Below are positions 1-8,667 of a stretch of DNA of 64,000 bases, in pieces (positions within the stretch are counted from its first letter, which is position 1; the number at the start of each line of letters is the position of its first letter). The stretch lies in the NCBI RefSeq assembly GCF_042665095.1, contig NZ_JBHTBV010000001.1; one strand, given 5' to 3'. Below the pieces are notes generated by a model. The model saw nothing but the letters and a program-made list of their open reading frames with translations. It did no database searches and was not told the origin of the DNA. Both the position numbers and the translations under genes were made by a program. This stretch comes from Gordonibacter pamelaeae. GTDB lineage: Bacteria; Actinomycetota; Coriobacteriia; Coriobacteriales; Eggerthellaceae.

Positions 1-1
1 C

Positions 2-304
2 ACGGCGCGCATGGGCACGGCGTTCTCGTCGACGGGCCGCATGAACATGCGCAACGCCAAGTTCACGCGCGACTTCGGCCCGCTCGATGCGGCCTGCACG
101 TGCCCGACGTGCCAGAACCACAGCCGCGCCTACCTGCGTCACCTCGTGAAGCAGAACGAGATGCTGGGCGGCATCCTGCTCTCCATCCACAACCTGCACT
201 ACCTCATCGACCTCATGCGCCGCGCCCGCGAGGCGGTGCTGGCGGACGCCTACGAGGAGTTCTACCAGGAGTGGATGGCGAGCCCCGCGGCGAAGGACTA
301 CTAG
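2..304 (+). CDS. tgt: Queuine tRNA-ribosyltransferase, C-terminal part (runs in from left edge)
   Basis: The frame is open from the left edge and gives the last ~100 residues of bacterial tRNA-guanine transglycosylase, which swaps guanine 34 for a queuine precursor in GUN-anticodon tRNAs. The C-terminal zinc site is visible as CTCPTC followed by a downstream His in SIHNLHYL. The stretch RHLVKQNEMLGGILLSIHN is characteristic of the family. The start lies outside the window, so the ATG at 11 is an internal Met. The gene ends 173 bases before secDF on the same strand. The tgt-yajC-secD-secF order is common in bacteria; here no yajC lies between them. Confidence 0.93.
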   Translation, partial: TARMGTAFSSTGRMNMRNAKFTRDFGPLDAACTCPTCQNHSRAYLRHLVKQNEMLGGILLSIHNLHYLIDLMRRAREAVLADAYEEFYQEWMASPAAKDY

Positions 305-357
305 GCGGGATCTGCGCGCGGGCCGGTTCCGGAAAGCGCCGAATATTTCCGGATAAG

Positions 358-390
358 TATAATTTAACCGCAGGGGAGTGTTCCCTGCGG
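358..390 (+). promoter_or_regulatory. Candidate secDF promoter -10 with a hairpin at the transcript 5' end
   Basis: A perfect TATAAT lies at 358-363 in a short AT-rich patch after tgt. A perfect 8-bp stem (368-375 with 383-390, CCGCAGGG/CCCTGCGG) begins about where transcription would start. It could be a 5'-end stabilising hairpin for the secDF mRNA. It could also be a weak terminator for tgt, although no T-run follows. No clear -35 was found. Confidence 0.45.
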
Positions 391-477
391 TCGATTTGTG
401 GCACAATAGGACAGTTGACGTGGCGGAGCCGTTCCGCGCGCCTTTGAATGGAAAGAATCAACGAGGGAGAGCTCCCC

Positions 478-3279
478 ATGGCGACAGCCCAGAAATCGAA
501 GAAGAAGCCCGGCCGCTCGGTCGACCGGCGCAACGTCTGGCTCCTCATAGCCACCACCCTGCTGGTGGTGGGATCGATCTTCATGTTCGCGCCTCCGCAG
601 GAGAAGATCAACCAGGGCCTGGACATCCAGGGCGGCCTGTCGGTCGTGCTCACGGCGAAGGGCGAGAGCGGCCAGGCCGTGTCGACCGAGGACATGGAAA
701 AGAGCCGCGCCATCATCGAGAGCCGCGTGAACGCGCTCGGCGCCTCGGAGGCCGTGGTGCAGGTGCAGGGCACCGACCAGATCCTCGTGCAGATCCCCGG
801 CCTCACGAACACCGAGGACGCGCTCGACACCATCGGCAAGACCGGCAAGCTGGAGTTCGCGCGCCTCGACTCGTTCACCGACCAAGACGTGAAGACCAAG
901 ATAGAGAACGGCCAGTACGGCAACGAGGCCACCATCACCGACGAGCTGGGCAACCAGCTGCCCGCGGGCAAGACCGAGCACCTCAAGGTGGAGGACGGCA
1001 CTTACACGCCGCTCGTTTCCGGCGCGAACATCACGAACGTGTCCATCGGCAAGGAGAAAGAGGCCTCCGCCGACTATGCGGTGAATGTGAAATTGGACGG
1101 CGAGGGCACGACGGCGTTCGCCGAGGCAACGAAAGAGCTTGCGCCTACGAAGGGTAAGATAGTCATCATATTGGACAACGAGGTGCAGTCCGCGCCGGCT
1201 GTGCAGTCCGAGATCCCGAACGGCGACGTGTCCATCACGGGCGGTTACTCGCTCGACGAAGCCAAGTCGCTGCAGACCGTGCTGGAGAGCGGGTCGCTGC
1301 CCGTGAGCTTCGAGTACGCCCAGAGCCAGGTGGTAGGCCCGACGCTCGGCCAGGACGCACTGGCGTCCGGCGTGCTGGTGGCGCTTATCGGCCTGGCCGT
1401 GGTCATGCTGTACCTGCTGTTCTTCTACCGCGGCCTCGGTCTGATCACGGCGGCGGCCATGGGCATCTTCGCCGTGCTGTACCTGGGCATCCTGGCCACG
1501 CTCTCGGCGTTCGGCCTGTTCAGCCTCTCGCTCGCCGGTATCGCGGGCATCGTGCTGACCATCGGCATGGCGGCCGACTCGTCCATCCTCACCATGGAGC
1601 GCTTCCGCGAGGAGATCCGCATGGGCCGCAGCGTGCGCGCCGCGTCCATCACGGGCGTGCGGCACGCCATCGTCACGTCGGTCGATGCCGACCTGGTGAC
1701 GCTCGTGTCGGCGCTGTCGCTGTTCTTCCTGGCCACGGCTTCCGTCAAGGGCTTCGGCCTGACGCTGGCACTGGGCATCGTGTGCGACATAGTCATGATG
1801 CTGCTGTTCAAGGCGCCGCTCATCCGCCTGCTGGCGCCGAAGGTCATCGCAAGGCATCCTCGTTTCTGGGGCGTCGCGGACGCCGAGGCGGCTGCCAAGG
1901 ACTACGAGGCGCTGGCGCTTGCCGAGGGCACGAGCACGGCTGCGGCCGAGGCGGGCGAGGCCCTGAACCCCGCCGAGAGCGAGCGTGTGGTCGAGAAGCG
2001 CGCGGGTGCCGCCGGCGAGGCCGCCGCAGAGGCGGCGCGCAAGCCGCACGGGCGCTTCATCAAGCACGACATCAACTTCCTGGGGTACCGCCGCATCTTC
2101 CTCACGGTGGCGGCCGTGCTCGTGTGCGCGTCCTTCGCCGTCGTGGGCGTGAAGGGGCTGAACTTCGGCATCGAGTTCGTGGGCGGCACCTCGGTGGCGT
2201 TCCACAACACGGGCGATGTGACCACCGAGCAGCTGCGCAGCTCGTTCGATGCGGCCGGCGAGCCCGACGCCGTCATCCAGACAACGAACGCGGACGGCCA
2301 GGAGGGCTTCCTCGTCCGCACCACCACCACGAGCGCCGAGGACGCCACGGCGCGCGCGAACCAGGTGGCCGGCGACCTGGGATTGTCCACCGACAGCTTC
2401 GAGGTGACCACCATCGGGCCTGACTGGGGCGCGAGCGTCATTCAGTCGTCGCTCATCGCGTTCCTCGTGTCCATCGTGCTCATCATCATCTACATCGCCA
2501 TCCGCTTCGACTACAAGATGGGCATCACCGCCATCGTGGCGCTCCTGCACGACCTGGTGCTGGTCATGGGCATCTACGCGCTGGTGGGACGCGAGGTCAA
2601 CCCGAACACCATCGCTGCGCTGCTCACCATCTTAGGGTATTCGCTCTACGACACGGTGGTCGTGTTCCACCGCATCAACGACAACATGCGGGGCGATGAC
2701 ATCAAGTGCACGTTCATGACGATGGCGAACCATTCCATCAACCAGGTGCTCGTGCGCACCATCAACACCACGCTCACGTCGCTCATCCCGGTGCTGGCCA
2801 TGCTGTTCTTCGGCGGCGAGACGCTCAAGGACTTCGCGTTCGCCATGGCCATCGGCCTGATCTGCGGCTCGTACTCGTCGGTGGCGGTAGCCACGCCGCT
2901 GTACGCCATGTGGAAGACGCGCGAGCCGAGGAATGCGAAGCTCGTGAAGAAGTACGGCACCGAGGTGGGCCGCTTCGAGTTCGCGAATCCGAACGCCATG
3001 GCCGCCGCTGCGGCGAAGCCGGCGAAGGGCGCGACCGCTGCGAAGGCGGGGAAGTCGTCTGCGGGTAAGCCGTCCAAGGGCGCGCCTGCCGCGAAGCCGG
3101 CATCGAAGGCCGCGGAGGCGACAGCTGCCGCCAAGAAGAACGTCGCGTCCAACGGGTCAGCAGCACCTTCTGCCGCACCCGACCCGTCGAGCGCTGCGCA
3201 GCCGCACGGTGCCAGCGCCTCCAAGGCTGGCTCCAAGCCGCCGAAGGCCAAGCGCAAGAAGCGCCCGGACAAGAAGTAG
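478..3279 (+). CDS. secDF: Fused protein translocase subunit SecD-SecF
   Basis: This is a single-chain SecDF, the membrane partner of SecYEG that uses proton motive force to pull translocating proteins outward. The SecD half has an N-terminal membrane helix (VWLLIATTLLVVG), the GLDIQGG motif, the DNEVQSAPAV periplasmic motif and six membrane helices with GMAADSS. The SecF half starts near FIKHDINFLGYRR and has GLNFGIEFVGG and GYSLYDTVVVFHRI. After the last helix comes an Ala/Lys/Pro-rich tail of about 110 residues ending in a Lys/Arg cluster. The start at 478 is chosen because AGGGAG sits 8 bases upstream; the ATG at 448 has no ribosome binding site. The ~930-residue length fits a D-F fusion plus the tail. 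Confidence 0.95.
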   Translation: MATAQKSKKKPGRSVDRRNVWLLIATTLLVVGSIFMFAPPQEKINQGLDIQGGLSVVLTAKGESGQAVSTEDMEKSRAIIESRVNALGASEAVVQVQGTDQILVQIPGLTNTEDALDTIGKTGKLEFARLDSFTDQDVKTKIENGQYGNEATITDELGNQLPAGKTEHLKVEDGTYTPLVSGANITNVSIGKEKEASADYAVNVKLDGEGTTAFAEATKELAPTKGKIVIILDNEVQSAPAVQSEIPNGDVSITGGYSLDEAKSLQTVLESGSLPVSFEYAQSQVVGPTLGQDALASGVLVALIGLAVVMLYLLFFYRGLGLITAAAMGIFAVLYLGILATLSAFGLFSLSLAGIAGIVLTIGMAADSSILTMERFREEIRMGRSVRAASITGVRHAIVTSVDADLVTLVSALSLFFLATASVKGFGLTLALGIVCDIVMMLLFKAPLIRLLAPKVIARHPRFWGVADAEAAAKDYEALALAEGTSTAAAEAGEALNPAESERVVEKRAGAAGEAAAEAARKPHGRFIKHDINFLGYRRIFLTVAAVLVCASFAVVGVKGLNFGIEFVGGTSVAFHNTGDVTTEQLRSSFDAAGEPDAVIQTTNADGQEGFLVRTTTTSAEDATARANQVAGDLGLSTDSFEVTTIGPDWGASVIQSSLIAFLVSIVLIIIYIAIRFDYKMGITAIVALLHDLVLVMGIYALVGREVNPNTIAALLTILGYSLYDTVVVFHRINDNMRGDDIKCTFMTMANHSINQVLVRTINTTLTSLIPVLAMLFFGGETLKDFAFAMAIGLICGSYSSVAVATPLYAMWKTREPRNAKLVKKYGTEVGRFEFANPNAMAAAAAKPAKGATAAKAGKSSAGKPSKGAPAAKPASKAAEATAAAKKNVASNGSAAPSAAPDPSSAAQPHGASASKAGSKPPKAKRKKRPDKK

Positions 3280-3301
3280 CTAACAGGGGCTCACGGCACT
3301 G

Positions 3302-3347
3302 CTGCAGAACAAGGAAACCCCCGAACGGGGGTTTCCTTGTTCTGCAG
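3302..3347. terminator. Perfect 21-bp inverted repeat, bidirectional terminator
   Basis: Bases 3302-3322 and 3327-3347 are exact reverse complements around a 4-base loop (GAAC). The repeat lies between the convergent ends of secDF and the surface-protein gene. Both arms contain AAGGAAA/TTTCCTT tracts, so a U-rich arm forms in either direction, which suits a bidirectional intrinsic terminator. Confidence 0.85.
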
Positions 3348-3386
3348 TAGGGAGGAGACGGCGGGAAGAAGACGGAGGGCCCAGCT

Positions 3387-3404
3387 CCCCCCCCCCTTTT
3401 TTTT
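3387..3404. repeat. Homopolymer C10-T8 tract in intergenic DNA
   Basis: Ten C followed directly by eight T in the gap between the terminator at 3302-3347 and the end of the minus-strand surface-protein gene. On the minus strand this reads A8G10. The tract is non-coding. It would be prone to slippage in replication and to sequencing length errors. Confidence 0.8.
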
Positions 3405-3493
3405 CGGTCCTGTTGACATGATGACGGGACGCTCCGGAGGAGGGCGGCCCATTACCGGGAGCCTGACTCGCAAACTCCTAGGTCGGGCTTCCT

Positions 3494-4942
3494 TTACCGA
3501 AGCTTCCTTCGCGCAGCGACCGCGCCGGCGGCACCCAGCGTAACGAGGCACGCAAGGGTGCCCAGCGTGGCGAGCGAGACAGCGTCTGCGGTACGCGGCA
3601 AGGACTTCGACGCCGAGTAGATCGCCTTGCGCGCGCCGGTCGCCGCAGATGCGGGCTGAACGGGCTTCGACGGGTCTGATGGGTGCGCCGGATCGACGGG
3701 GTCGACGGGATCGACCGGCCGGGCCCTGACGGTGAAGTCGCGCGACAGCGTTTCGACGGAGCCTGTGCGCTGCCAGCCGGCGCCCGCCGTGTAGACCTCC
3801 TGGGCGTACGTTGCCGTGAGCGTGTAGGAACCGGCGGCTTCGAGCGCCGCGGTGGAGCGGTACGGGGACGCGTCAGGGAAGTCGCCCTGCAGGCTGGGCG
3901 CGATGCTCCAGGTTACGGGGATGTAGCGCGTCTCGCCGTCGACCGCGCCAACCTCGTCCTGGCGGTGGCCGGTAGCCAGGAACGAGAGCGTGTCGCCCTC
4001 GTACAGGTTGTCGTTCTCCAGCACGAGCTCGTTCTTGTGAGCGTCGGCCTGCGGTACCCAGCGCGCGACGAGGCGTGCGCCGCCGGCGGGCATGGGGAAC
4101 GTCTCGCCGGCATGGTACACGGTGCCGTCGGCCTCGTTCGTCCATCCGCCGAACGCATAGCCGGCCTTCGTGGGCTCGCCGGAGGCCACGGGCACCGCGT
4201 CGCCCTCGGCGTACGTCTGGGGATCGACGGGCACCGTGCCGCCGTCGGCTCCGTTTCCGTCGTATTCGACGGAGTACATAGCTGCCCAGATGGCATACAG
4301 CGACGAGGGGCCTACGGGCATGGTGTAATCCATGAAGCCCCAGCGGGCGGAGGCGTCGGTGTTCCAACCCATGAACAGGTAGCCTATGCGCGACCAGTCG
4401 GCGCCCGAGGTGCCGACCGACGCGATGCTGCTCAGCGCCAGGGACTGAAAGGGGCTGAACGTGCCACCGGGCGCGGTCACGGCGTCGCCCGCCTCGTAGT
4501 TGCGGTGGTAGGTGAGCGGGAAGAGCTGCGCGGGCGTCGTGGCATGGGCGGTGTTCGACCAGTCGCTTGTCTGGCCGCCTCCCGTTGCGTTGAGGCGGTA
4601 GTAGTAGGTCGTGTCCGGCGAGAGGCCCGTGTCCAGGTACTGCGCCTCCGAGCCCGGCACCGTGCCCACGAGCACGTACCCGCCCGTCTCGAAGGTGCTG
4701 CGGTACACCTGGCAGTTCTCGGCGTCGGCGGGCGCCACCCAGTTCAGGCGGATCTGGTCGGGCGAGACGGCGTCGGCCGTAAGCTGCTGCGGCGGGTCGA
4801 TGGCGTCGGCTGCGGGCTCGCCGAACGCCGGCGGGGCGAACGCGGCCGGTGCGAGGGCGGAGAGTGCGAGCAGCAGCGCAAGCGCCATCGACAGCGCGCA
4901 ACGTGCCGGCGTTCGCGCCGGCAGGACGGGGAAACGGTGCAT
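3494..4942 (-). CDS. Cell-wall-anchored surface protein with FN3 and InlB-type repeats
   Basis: The predicted product is an exported surface protein of 482 residues. It has a signal peptide (positively charged start, then ALSMALALLLALSALAPAAFA) and a fibronectin-III-like domain near residues 50-135 (LTADAVSPDQIRLNW ... YYYRLNA). Two Listeria-Bacteroides/InlB-B type repeats follow (GYLFMGWN, GYAFGGW), then a Pro/Asp linker (DPVDPVDPAHPSDP). The C-terminus is LPRTA, a hydrophobic stretch and RRK, so it looks like a sorting signal with A in place of G. The start at 4942 has AAGGAG upstream; the longer frame to 5026 lacks one. Ligand and function are unknown. It converges on secDF. Confidence 0.8.
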   Translation of the reverse strand: MHRFPVLPARTPARCALSMALALLLALSALAPAAFAPPAFGEPAADAIDPPQQLTADAVSPDQIRLNWVAPADAENCQVYRSTFETGGYVLVGTVPGSEAQYLDTGLSPDTTYYYRLNATGGGQTSDWSNTAHATTPAQLFPLTYHRNYEAGDAVTAPGGTFSPFQSLALSSIASVGTSGADWSRIGYLFMGWNTDASARWGFMDYTMPVGPSSLYAIWAAMYSVEYDGNGADGGTVPVDPQTYAEGDAVPVASGEPTKAGYAFGGWTNEADGTVYHAGETFPMPAGGARLVARWVPQADAHKNELVLENDNLYEGDTLSFLATGHRQDEVGAVDGETRYIPVTWSIAPSLQGDFPDASPYRSTAALEAAGSYTLTATYAQEVYTAGAGWQRTGSVETLSRDFTVRARPVDPVDPVDPAHPSDPSKPVQPASAATGARKAIYSASKSLPRTADAVSLATLGTLACLVTLGAAGAVAARRKLR

Positions 4943-5115
4943 GGCGGGCTCCTTACAGGCGAATATGATGCGGTTGGCACCATTATCCGGAGGTCCTTCG
5001 CCTCGCCGGCAAACCGTTGCCCCCACGTCATGCCGGCTTCCAATCTGCCGCCTTTCCGTTGCCGTCCCGTCGATGCGGGCGCCGGCTGCCCTGAAGCGAA
5101 AGGAGGTCTCTCATG

Positions 5116-5152
5116 CGGGCAGGGCGGCCCCTGCGCAGGGCTGCCCTGCCCG
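5116..5152 (-). terminator. Hairpin after the nitrilase gene
   Basis: A stem of about 15 bp (5116-5130 with 5138-5152, one G-T pair) lies just past the nitrilase stop codon on the minus strand. No strong T-run follows. It probably ends the MFS-nitrilase transcript before the surface-protein gene. Confidence 0.55.
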
Positions 5153-5182
5153 TGGTTCGGCGGGCTCCGGCTCGCGTTCGCC

Positions 5183-6079
5183 TTACCGCTTGAAGCGCTC
5201 CTGTTCGGCCAGCTCGGCGTACCAGCGGGCGTAGACGTCGGGGCGGAAGTCCGGGTCGACGTCGGCCCACTGCTTGGCCAGGAAGGGCTTGTCCACGTAG
5301 GACAAGTCGATGGTGCCCAGGTGCAGCTCCTGTTCGTCGGAGCCGGGCGCGCCGCAGGGGCCGCCCGCGTAATAATGCACGGCCGGCACGTTCTTGCCGG
5401 GGCCTATCACGCTGCTGCCGCCCACGAAGTCATCGGAGATGGCGCAGCCCGTGCAGTTGGCCGAGGCGATGTACACGTCGTTGTTCGCGGCCAGGTACTC
5501 CAGCGAATCCTTGATGTTGCGGGCGGTCACGCCCGTGTTCACGGCGAACGGGTTCGCGATGAGGCGGCAGCCGCTCGCCCGGTAGTAGCGCATGATCTCG
5601 GAGAACACGAACGTGTCGTAGCAGATGCTCACGCCCACCGGCCCCCAGGGCGTGCCGAACATGAACGGCTCGTCGCCGCGGCCGGCCCAGGAGGGCTCGT
5701 CGGCCGGCAGGTGCATCTTGCGGTAGCGGCCCAGCACCCCGTCGGGCCCGCAGGCCACGGCGGCGTTGTACACGGTGCCGTCCTCGGCGCGCTCGGCCAG
5801 CCCGAACACGGCGTACACGCCCAAACGGTGCGTGGCCTCGGCCACGGCCTCGGTGGACGGCCCGGGGATGGGCTCGGCCAGCCGATGGTGCATGCGCTCG
5901 TCGCCCTCGTGGTCGAGGTCGGCGTCGTAGCCGGTGAGCGCCGTCTCGGGCAGCACCACGAGGTTCGCCCCGCGCGCCGCCGCGCACTCTAGGTATCCGA
6001 TGATGCGGTTCAGGTTCCGCTCCTTGTCGCCCCAGCGCGGCTCGTACGTGACCACGGCGACGTTCATGATGTCCTTCAT
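5183..6079 (-). CDS. Carbon-nitrogen hydrolase (nitrilase superfamily)
   Basis: A 298-residue nitrilase-superfamily amidase hydrolysing a C-N bond of an unknown small amide or nitrile. The catalytic triad is visible: Glu45 in VVLPETALTGY, Lys121 in YRKMHLP and Cys153 in SICYDTF. The full length matches the family. AAGGAG lies 7 bases before the start at 6079; the Met at residue 5 is a less likely start. It follows an MFS transporter by 31 bases on the same strand, so the two are probably co-transcribed. That suggests import of a substrate by the transporter and its hydrolysis here, or export of the product. The substrate cannot be read from the sequence. Confidence 0.88.
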   Translation of the reverse strand: MKDIMNVAVVTYEPRWGDKERNLNRIIGYLECAAARGANLVVLPETALTGYDADLDHEGDERMHHRLAEPIPGPSTEAVAEATHRLGVYAVFGLAERAEDGTVYNAAVACGPDGVLGRYRKMHLPADEPSWAGRGDEPFMFGTPWGPVGVSICYDTFVFSEIMRYYRASGCRLIANPFAVNTGVTARNIKDSLEYLAANNDVYIASANCTGCAISDDFVGGSSVIGPGKNVPAVHYYAGGPCGAPGSDEQELHLGTIDLSYVDKPFLAKQWADVDPDFRPDVYARWYAELAEQERFKR

Positions 6080-6110
6080 GGGTTTTCTCCTTCGATAGGG
6101 TCGGTTTCCT

Positions 6111-7337
6111 CTAGCGCAGCTTCCGCGTGGCGAACGCGCATACGGCGCCCGCCACGGTGAGCGGCACCATGAGGTAGAAGGCCATATCCCAGCCCACCGC
6201 CTCGATGAGCAGGCCCACCAGGCTGGAGCTTAAGAAGATGCCCACCCATTGGAACGTGTTCAGCAGCGCCACGGCCATGTCGTCCTGCGCGGGCGGCACC
6301 AGTTCGGCCACGGCCGAGAAGCACAGCCCCACGATGCCCATGACCGCGATGCCGAACAGCACCACCAGCACCACGAACACCCCGGTGGGCCAGGAGGGCA
6401 TGAGCGCGTAGGTCACGGCGCTGGCCAGCATGAGCACGCCGAGCGGCTTCTTGCGCGAACCCATCTTGTCCGACACCATGCCCGTCACGATGCCCACAGG
6501 TATGCCCACGAGCGGCGCTATGCTCACGATGGAGCTGGCCGCCGCCGCGTCCATGCCGCGCACCTCGGCCAGGTACGTGGGCGGAAACGAGATGACGCCC
6601 TGCTCGGCTATCAGGTACACCATGAGCGTGAGCCCGACGAGCCACACGCCCGGGTTCAGGAACACGTCCTTCGAGAACAGCTTGGCCGGCGCGGCCGGTG
6701 TGTCGGCAGACGCCCCCGTGCCCGGCGCCTCCTCGGCCGGCGCGGCCGCCGCCGCAAGCGACGCGTCCAGGTTGCGCAGCGCGACGATCCACGCCACGAG
6801 GAACACGGCGGCGTAGACGGCCGTGAACCACCACACGTTCTCCCACGCGCCGCCCTCGGCGATGCGCGGCGCCAGGTTGAACATGGCTATCTGGCCGAAC
6901 GCCATGAAGCACATGAGCAGGCCCATGGCGCTGCCGCGGCGCTTGTCGTCGAACGAGCTGGCCACGGCCGCCGGCCCCAGCGTCATGAGCAGGATGAGCC
7001 CCACGCCCTCCACGATGCGGCTCCCCAGCATGACGGCGTAGCCCGCATCGAGCGCGCCCACCACCGAGCCGGCCAGGATGGCGGCCAGCGCGACGATGCC
7101 CGTCTTGTAGTACCCCAGCTTCGCGATGATGACGCCGCTGGGAATGGCCAGGAATATTCCCGAGAACACGAACACCGAGATAAGCAGCCCGGCCTGCCCG
7201 GCGCCTGCGAGCCCCATGCTCTCCGTGAGCACCGGCACGATGGGCGCCACCTTGTTCAGGCACATGGCTCCCGCCGTCATGGACATGAGCATCATGAACA
7301 GCACGAGCCCGGGAGAGATCTTCTTGCGTTCCGTCAT
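6111..7337 (-). CDS. Major facilitator superfamily transporter
   Basis: A 408-residue membrane protein with about twelve hydrophobic segments in two halves, split by an Ala/Pro/Glu-rich cytoplasmic loop near residue 200. The first half has the loop SGVIIAKLGYYKTG, and the second half has GMVSDKMGSRKK, an MFS loop-8/9 motif. The start at 7337 (MTERKKISPG) follows a GAAAGGGGTG ribosome binding site; the frame extends to 7430 without one. It is the first gene of a two-gene unit with the nitrilase and is divergent from a LysR regulator that may control it. The substrate is unknown. Confidence 0.87.
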   Translation of the reverse strand: MTERKKISPGLVLFMMLMSMTAGAMCLNKVAPIVPVLTESMGLAGAGQAGLLISVFVFSGIFLAIPSGVIIAKLGYYKTGIVALAAILAGSVVGALDAGYAVMLGSRIVEGVGLILLMTLGPAAVASSFDDKRRGSAMGLLMCFMAFGQIAMFNLAPRIAEGGAWENVWWFTAVYAAVFLVAWIVALRNLDASLAAAAAPAEEAPGTGASADTPAAPAKLFSKDVFLNPGVWLVGLTLMVYLIAEQGVISFPPTYLAEVRGMDAAAASSIVSIAPLVGIPVGIVTGMVSDKMGSRKKPLGVLMLASAVTYALMPSWPTGVFVVLVVLFGIAVMGIVGLCFSAVAELVPPAQDDMAVALLNTFQWVGIFLSSSLVGLLIEAVGWDMAFYLMVPLTVAGAVCAFATRKLR

Positions 7338-7655
7338 GGTCTTCACCCCTTTCGCGGCCTTCCTGCCGCCTCCGTGCGCGCCACGGGCCCGCCCCGCCCG
7401 AAACCGCAGGTGGGCGGTGGCCGCGCTCATACCTCCCGTACTGCTCCCAGCTTACGCGCGGGCTTCCCTATAGCGGAACGAACGATATGGAGAGGGGTAT
7501 CAATAGTCACGTGAGGCCGATTCAAAACGCGCGCCCCGCTGCGTAGAATGGGGGCGTGGGGCCGGCGCGCGCGGGCGGGCCGGAACGCGGGAGCGGAGTG
7601 TCGGCGGAGGGAGGCGGCGCGCCGGTTGCGGGCGATGCGGGGAAGGGAGGCGGCC
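7338..7655. promoter_or_regulatory. Divergent intergenic region between MFS and LysR genes
   Basis: This 318-base gap separates two divergently transcribed genes, the usual position for LysR-type operators. The part around 7460-7515 is less GC-rich than its surroundings (it holds CCCTATAGCGGAACGAACG and GGTATCAATAGTCACGTG) and is the likely promoter and operator zone. I could not define a clean -35/-10 pair. The remainder is GC-rich with no gene seen. Confidence 0.4.
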
Positions 7656-8570
7656 ATGGACACGCGCGATCTCAAGGTGTTCGTGGCCGTCTACGAGACG
7701 AAGAGCATCACCCGTGCGGCGAAGGACCAGTTTCTAAGCCCCCAGGGGTGCAGCAAGATCATCCAGAAGATAGAAGGCGAGCTGGGCACGTCGCTGTTCG
7801 CCCGCAACCACTTCGGCGTTGCGCCCACGCCGCAGGGGGATGCGCTCTACCGCCGCGCGCAGATGGTCATTCGCCTGCTCGACGGCGTGAAAGACGAGGT
7901 GGAGGCCGCCCGTGCGCTCAAGTACACGCTGAACATCGCCTCGACGCAGGGCGTTTCGGAGTACCTCTCGCTCGCGTTCGTCCGCGATTTCGCCGAAAGC
8001 CATCCGCATATCAGCCCGCGCATCATGGAGAGCCCCGACGCCATTGCCAAGCAGCGCTTGGCTGACAACGCCGCCGAGATCGGCGTGCTGGGCGGGCCGG
8101 TGGACCTGTCGGTGTTCCATGCTGTGCCGTTCACGAGCCACCGGCCCTGCCTGGTCATCAACGAGGCGAACCCGCTTGCGCGCAAGGCGGCGATCGATTA
8201 CGTCGATTTGGACAACCAGCCGCTCGCAATGGTCAGCCGCGAGTTCGCCTCGCACCACCTGGTGGTGAACCGCTTGGCGAACGCGGGCGCGCATGTGGAC
8301 ATCGTCATGGAGGCCACGGAGCTGGATCTGTGTCATCGCCTGGCCGAGCAGGGCGATGCCATCGCCGTGTCGTTCGACTTCGCCGCCTGGGGCGGCCGTC
8401 GTGCGCACACGGTCATCCGCCCCTTTGCCGACCGCACGTTCGCCTGGGAGACGTTCGTCGTCCGCAAGGCCGGCGCCGGCCTGTCGCCCCAGGCCCAGGA
8501 GTTCTGCGACTTCGCCTTGGCGTGGGTAGCCGACCATCGTGCCGACCTCTTCCAATGGCCGGGCGCGTGA
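7656..8570 (+). CDS. LysR-family transcriptional regulator
   Basis: A 304-residue LysR-type regulator. The N-terminal winged helix-turn-helix spans residues 1-60 (DLKVFVAVYETKSITRAAK, then QGCSKIIQKIEGELGTSLF), and a periplasmic-binding-like effector domain follows. The start at 7656 follows GGAAGGGAGG; the open frame extends further upstream without a signal. It is divergent from the MFS-nitrilase pair, the usual arrangement for a LysR regulator and its target operon. The effector is unknown and is presumably the transported or hydrolysed compound. Confidence 0.9.
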   Translation: MDTRDLKVFVAVYETKSITRAAKDQFLSPQGCSKIIQKIEGELGTSLFARNHFGVAPTPQGDALYRRAQMVIRLLDGVKDEVEAARALKYTLNIASTQGVSEYLSLAFVRDFAESHPHISPRIMESPDAIAKQRLADNAAEIGVLGGPVDLSVFHAVPFTSHRPCLVINEANPLARKAAIDYVDLDNQPLAMVSREFASHHLVVNRLANAGAHVDIVMEATELDLCHRLAEQGDAIAVSFDFAAWGGRRAHTVIRPFADRTFAWETFVVRKAGAGLSPQAQEFCDFALAWVADHRADLFQWPGA

Positions 8571-8667
8571 GGGGGCTTGGCGGCGAAGGAGGGGCTTTGC
8601 CCTGGAGGGTTTTCCGGAAAGGCCGGGGAATCCCGTTTTGTGCCGACATGCCTCCTTGGCGGGGCCT

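Noticed and set aside
448..477. Upstream ATG of secDF at 448
   Set aside because: No ribosome binding site; AGGGAG fits the ATG at 478.
364..2550. 728-codon minus-strand frame opposite secDF
   Set aside because: Its translation is Arg/His/Gly-rich without domains and lies fully opposite a clear secDF. It is a GC-rich shadow.
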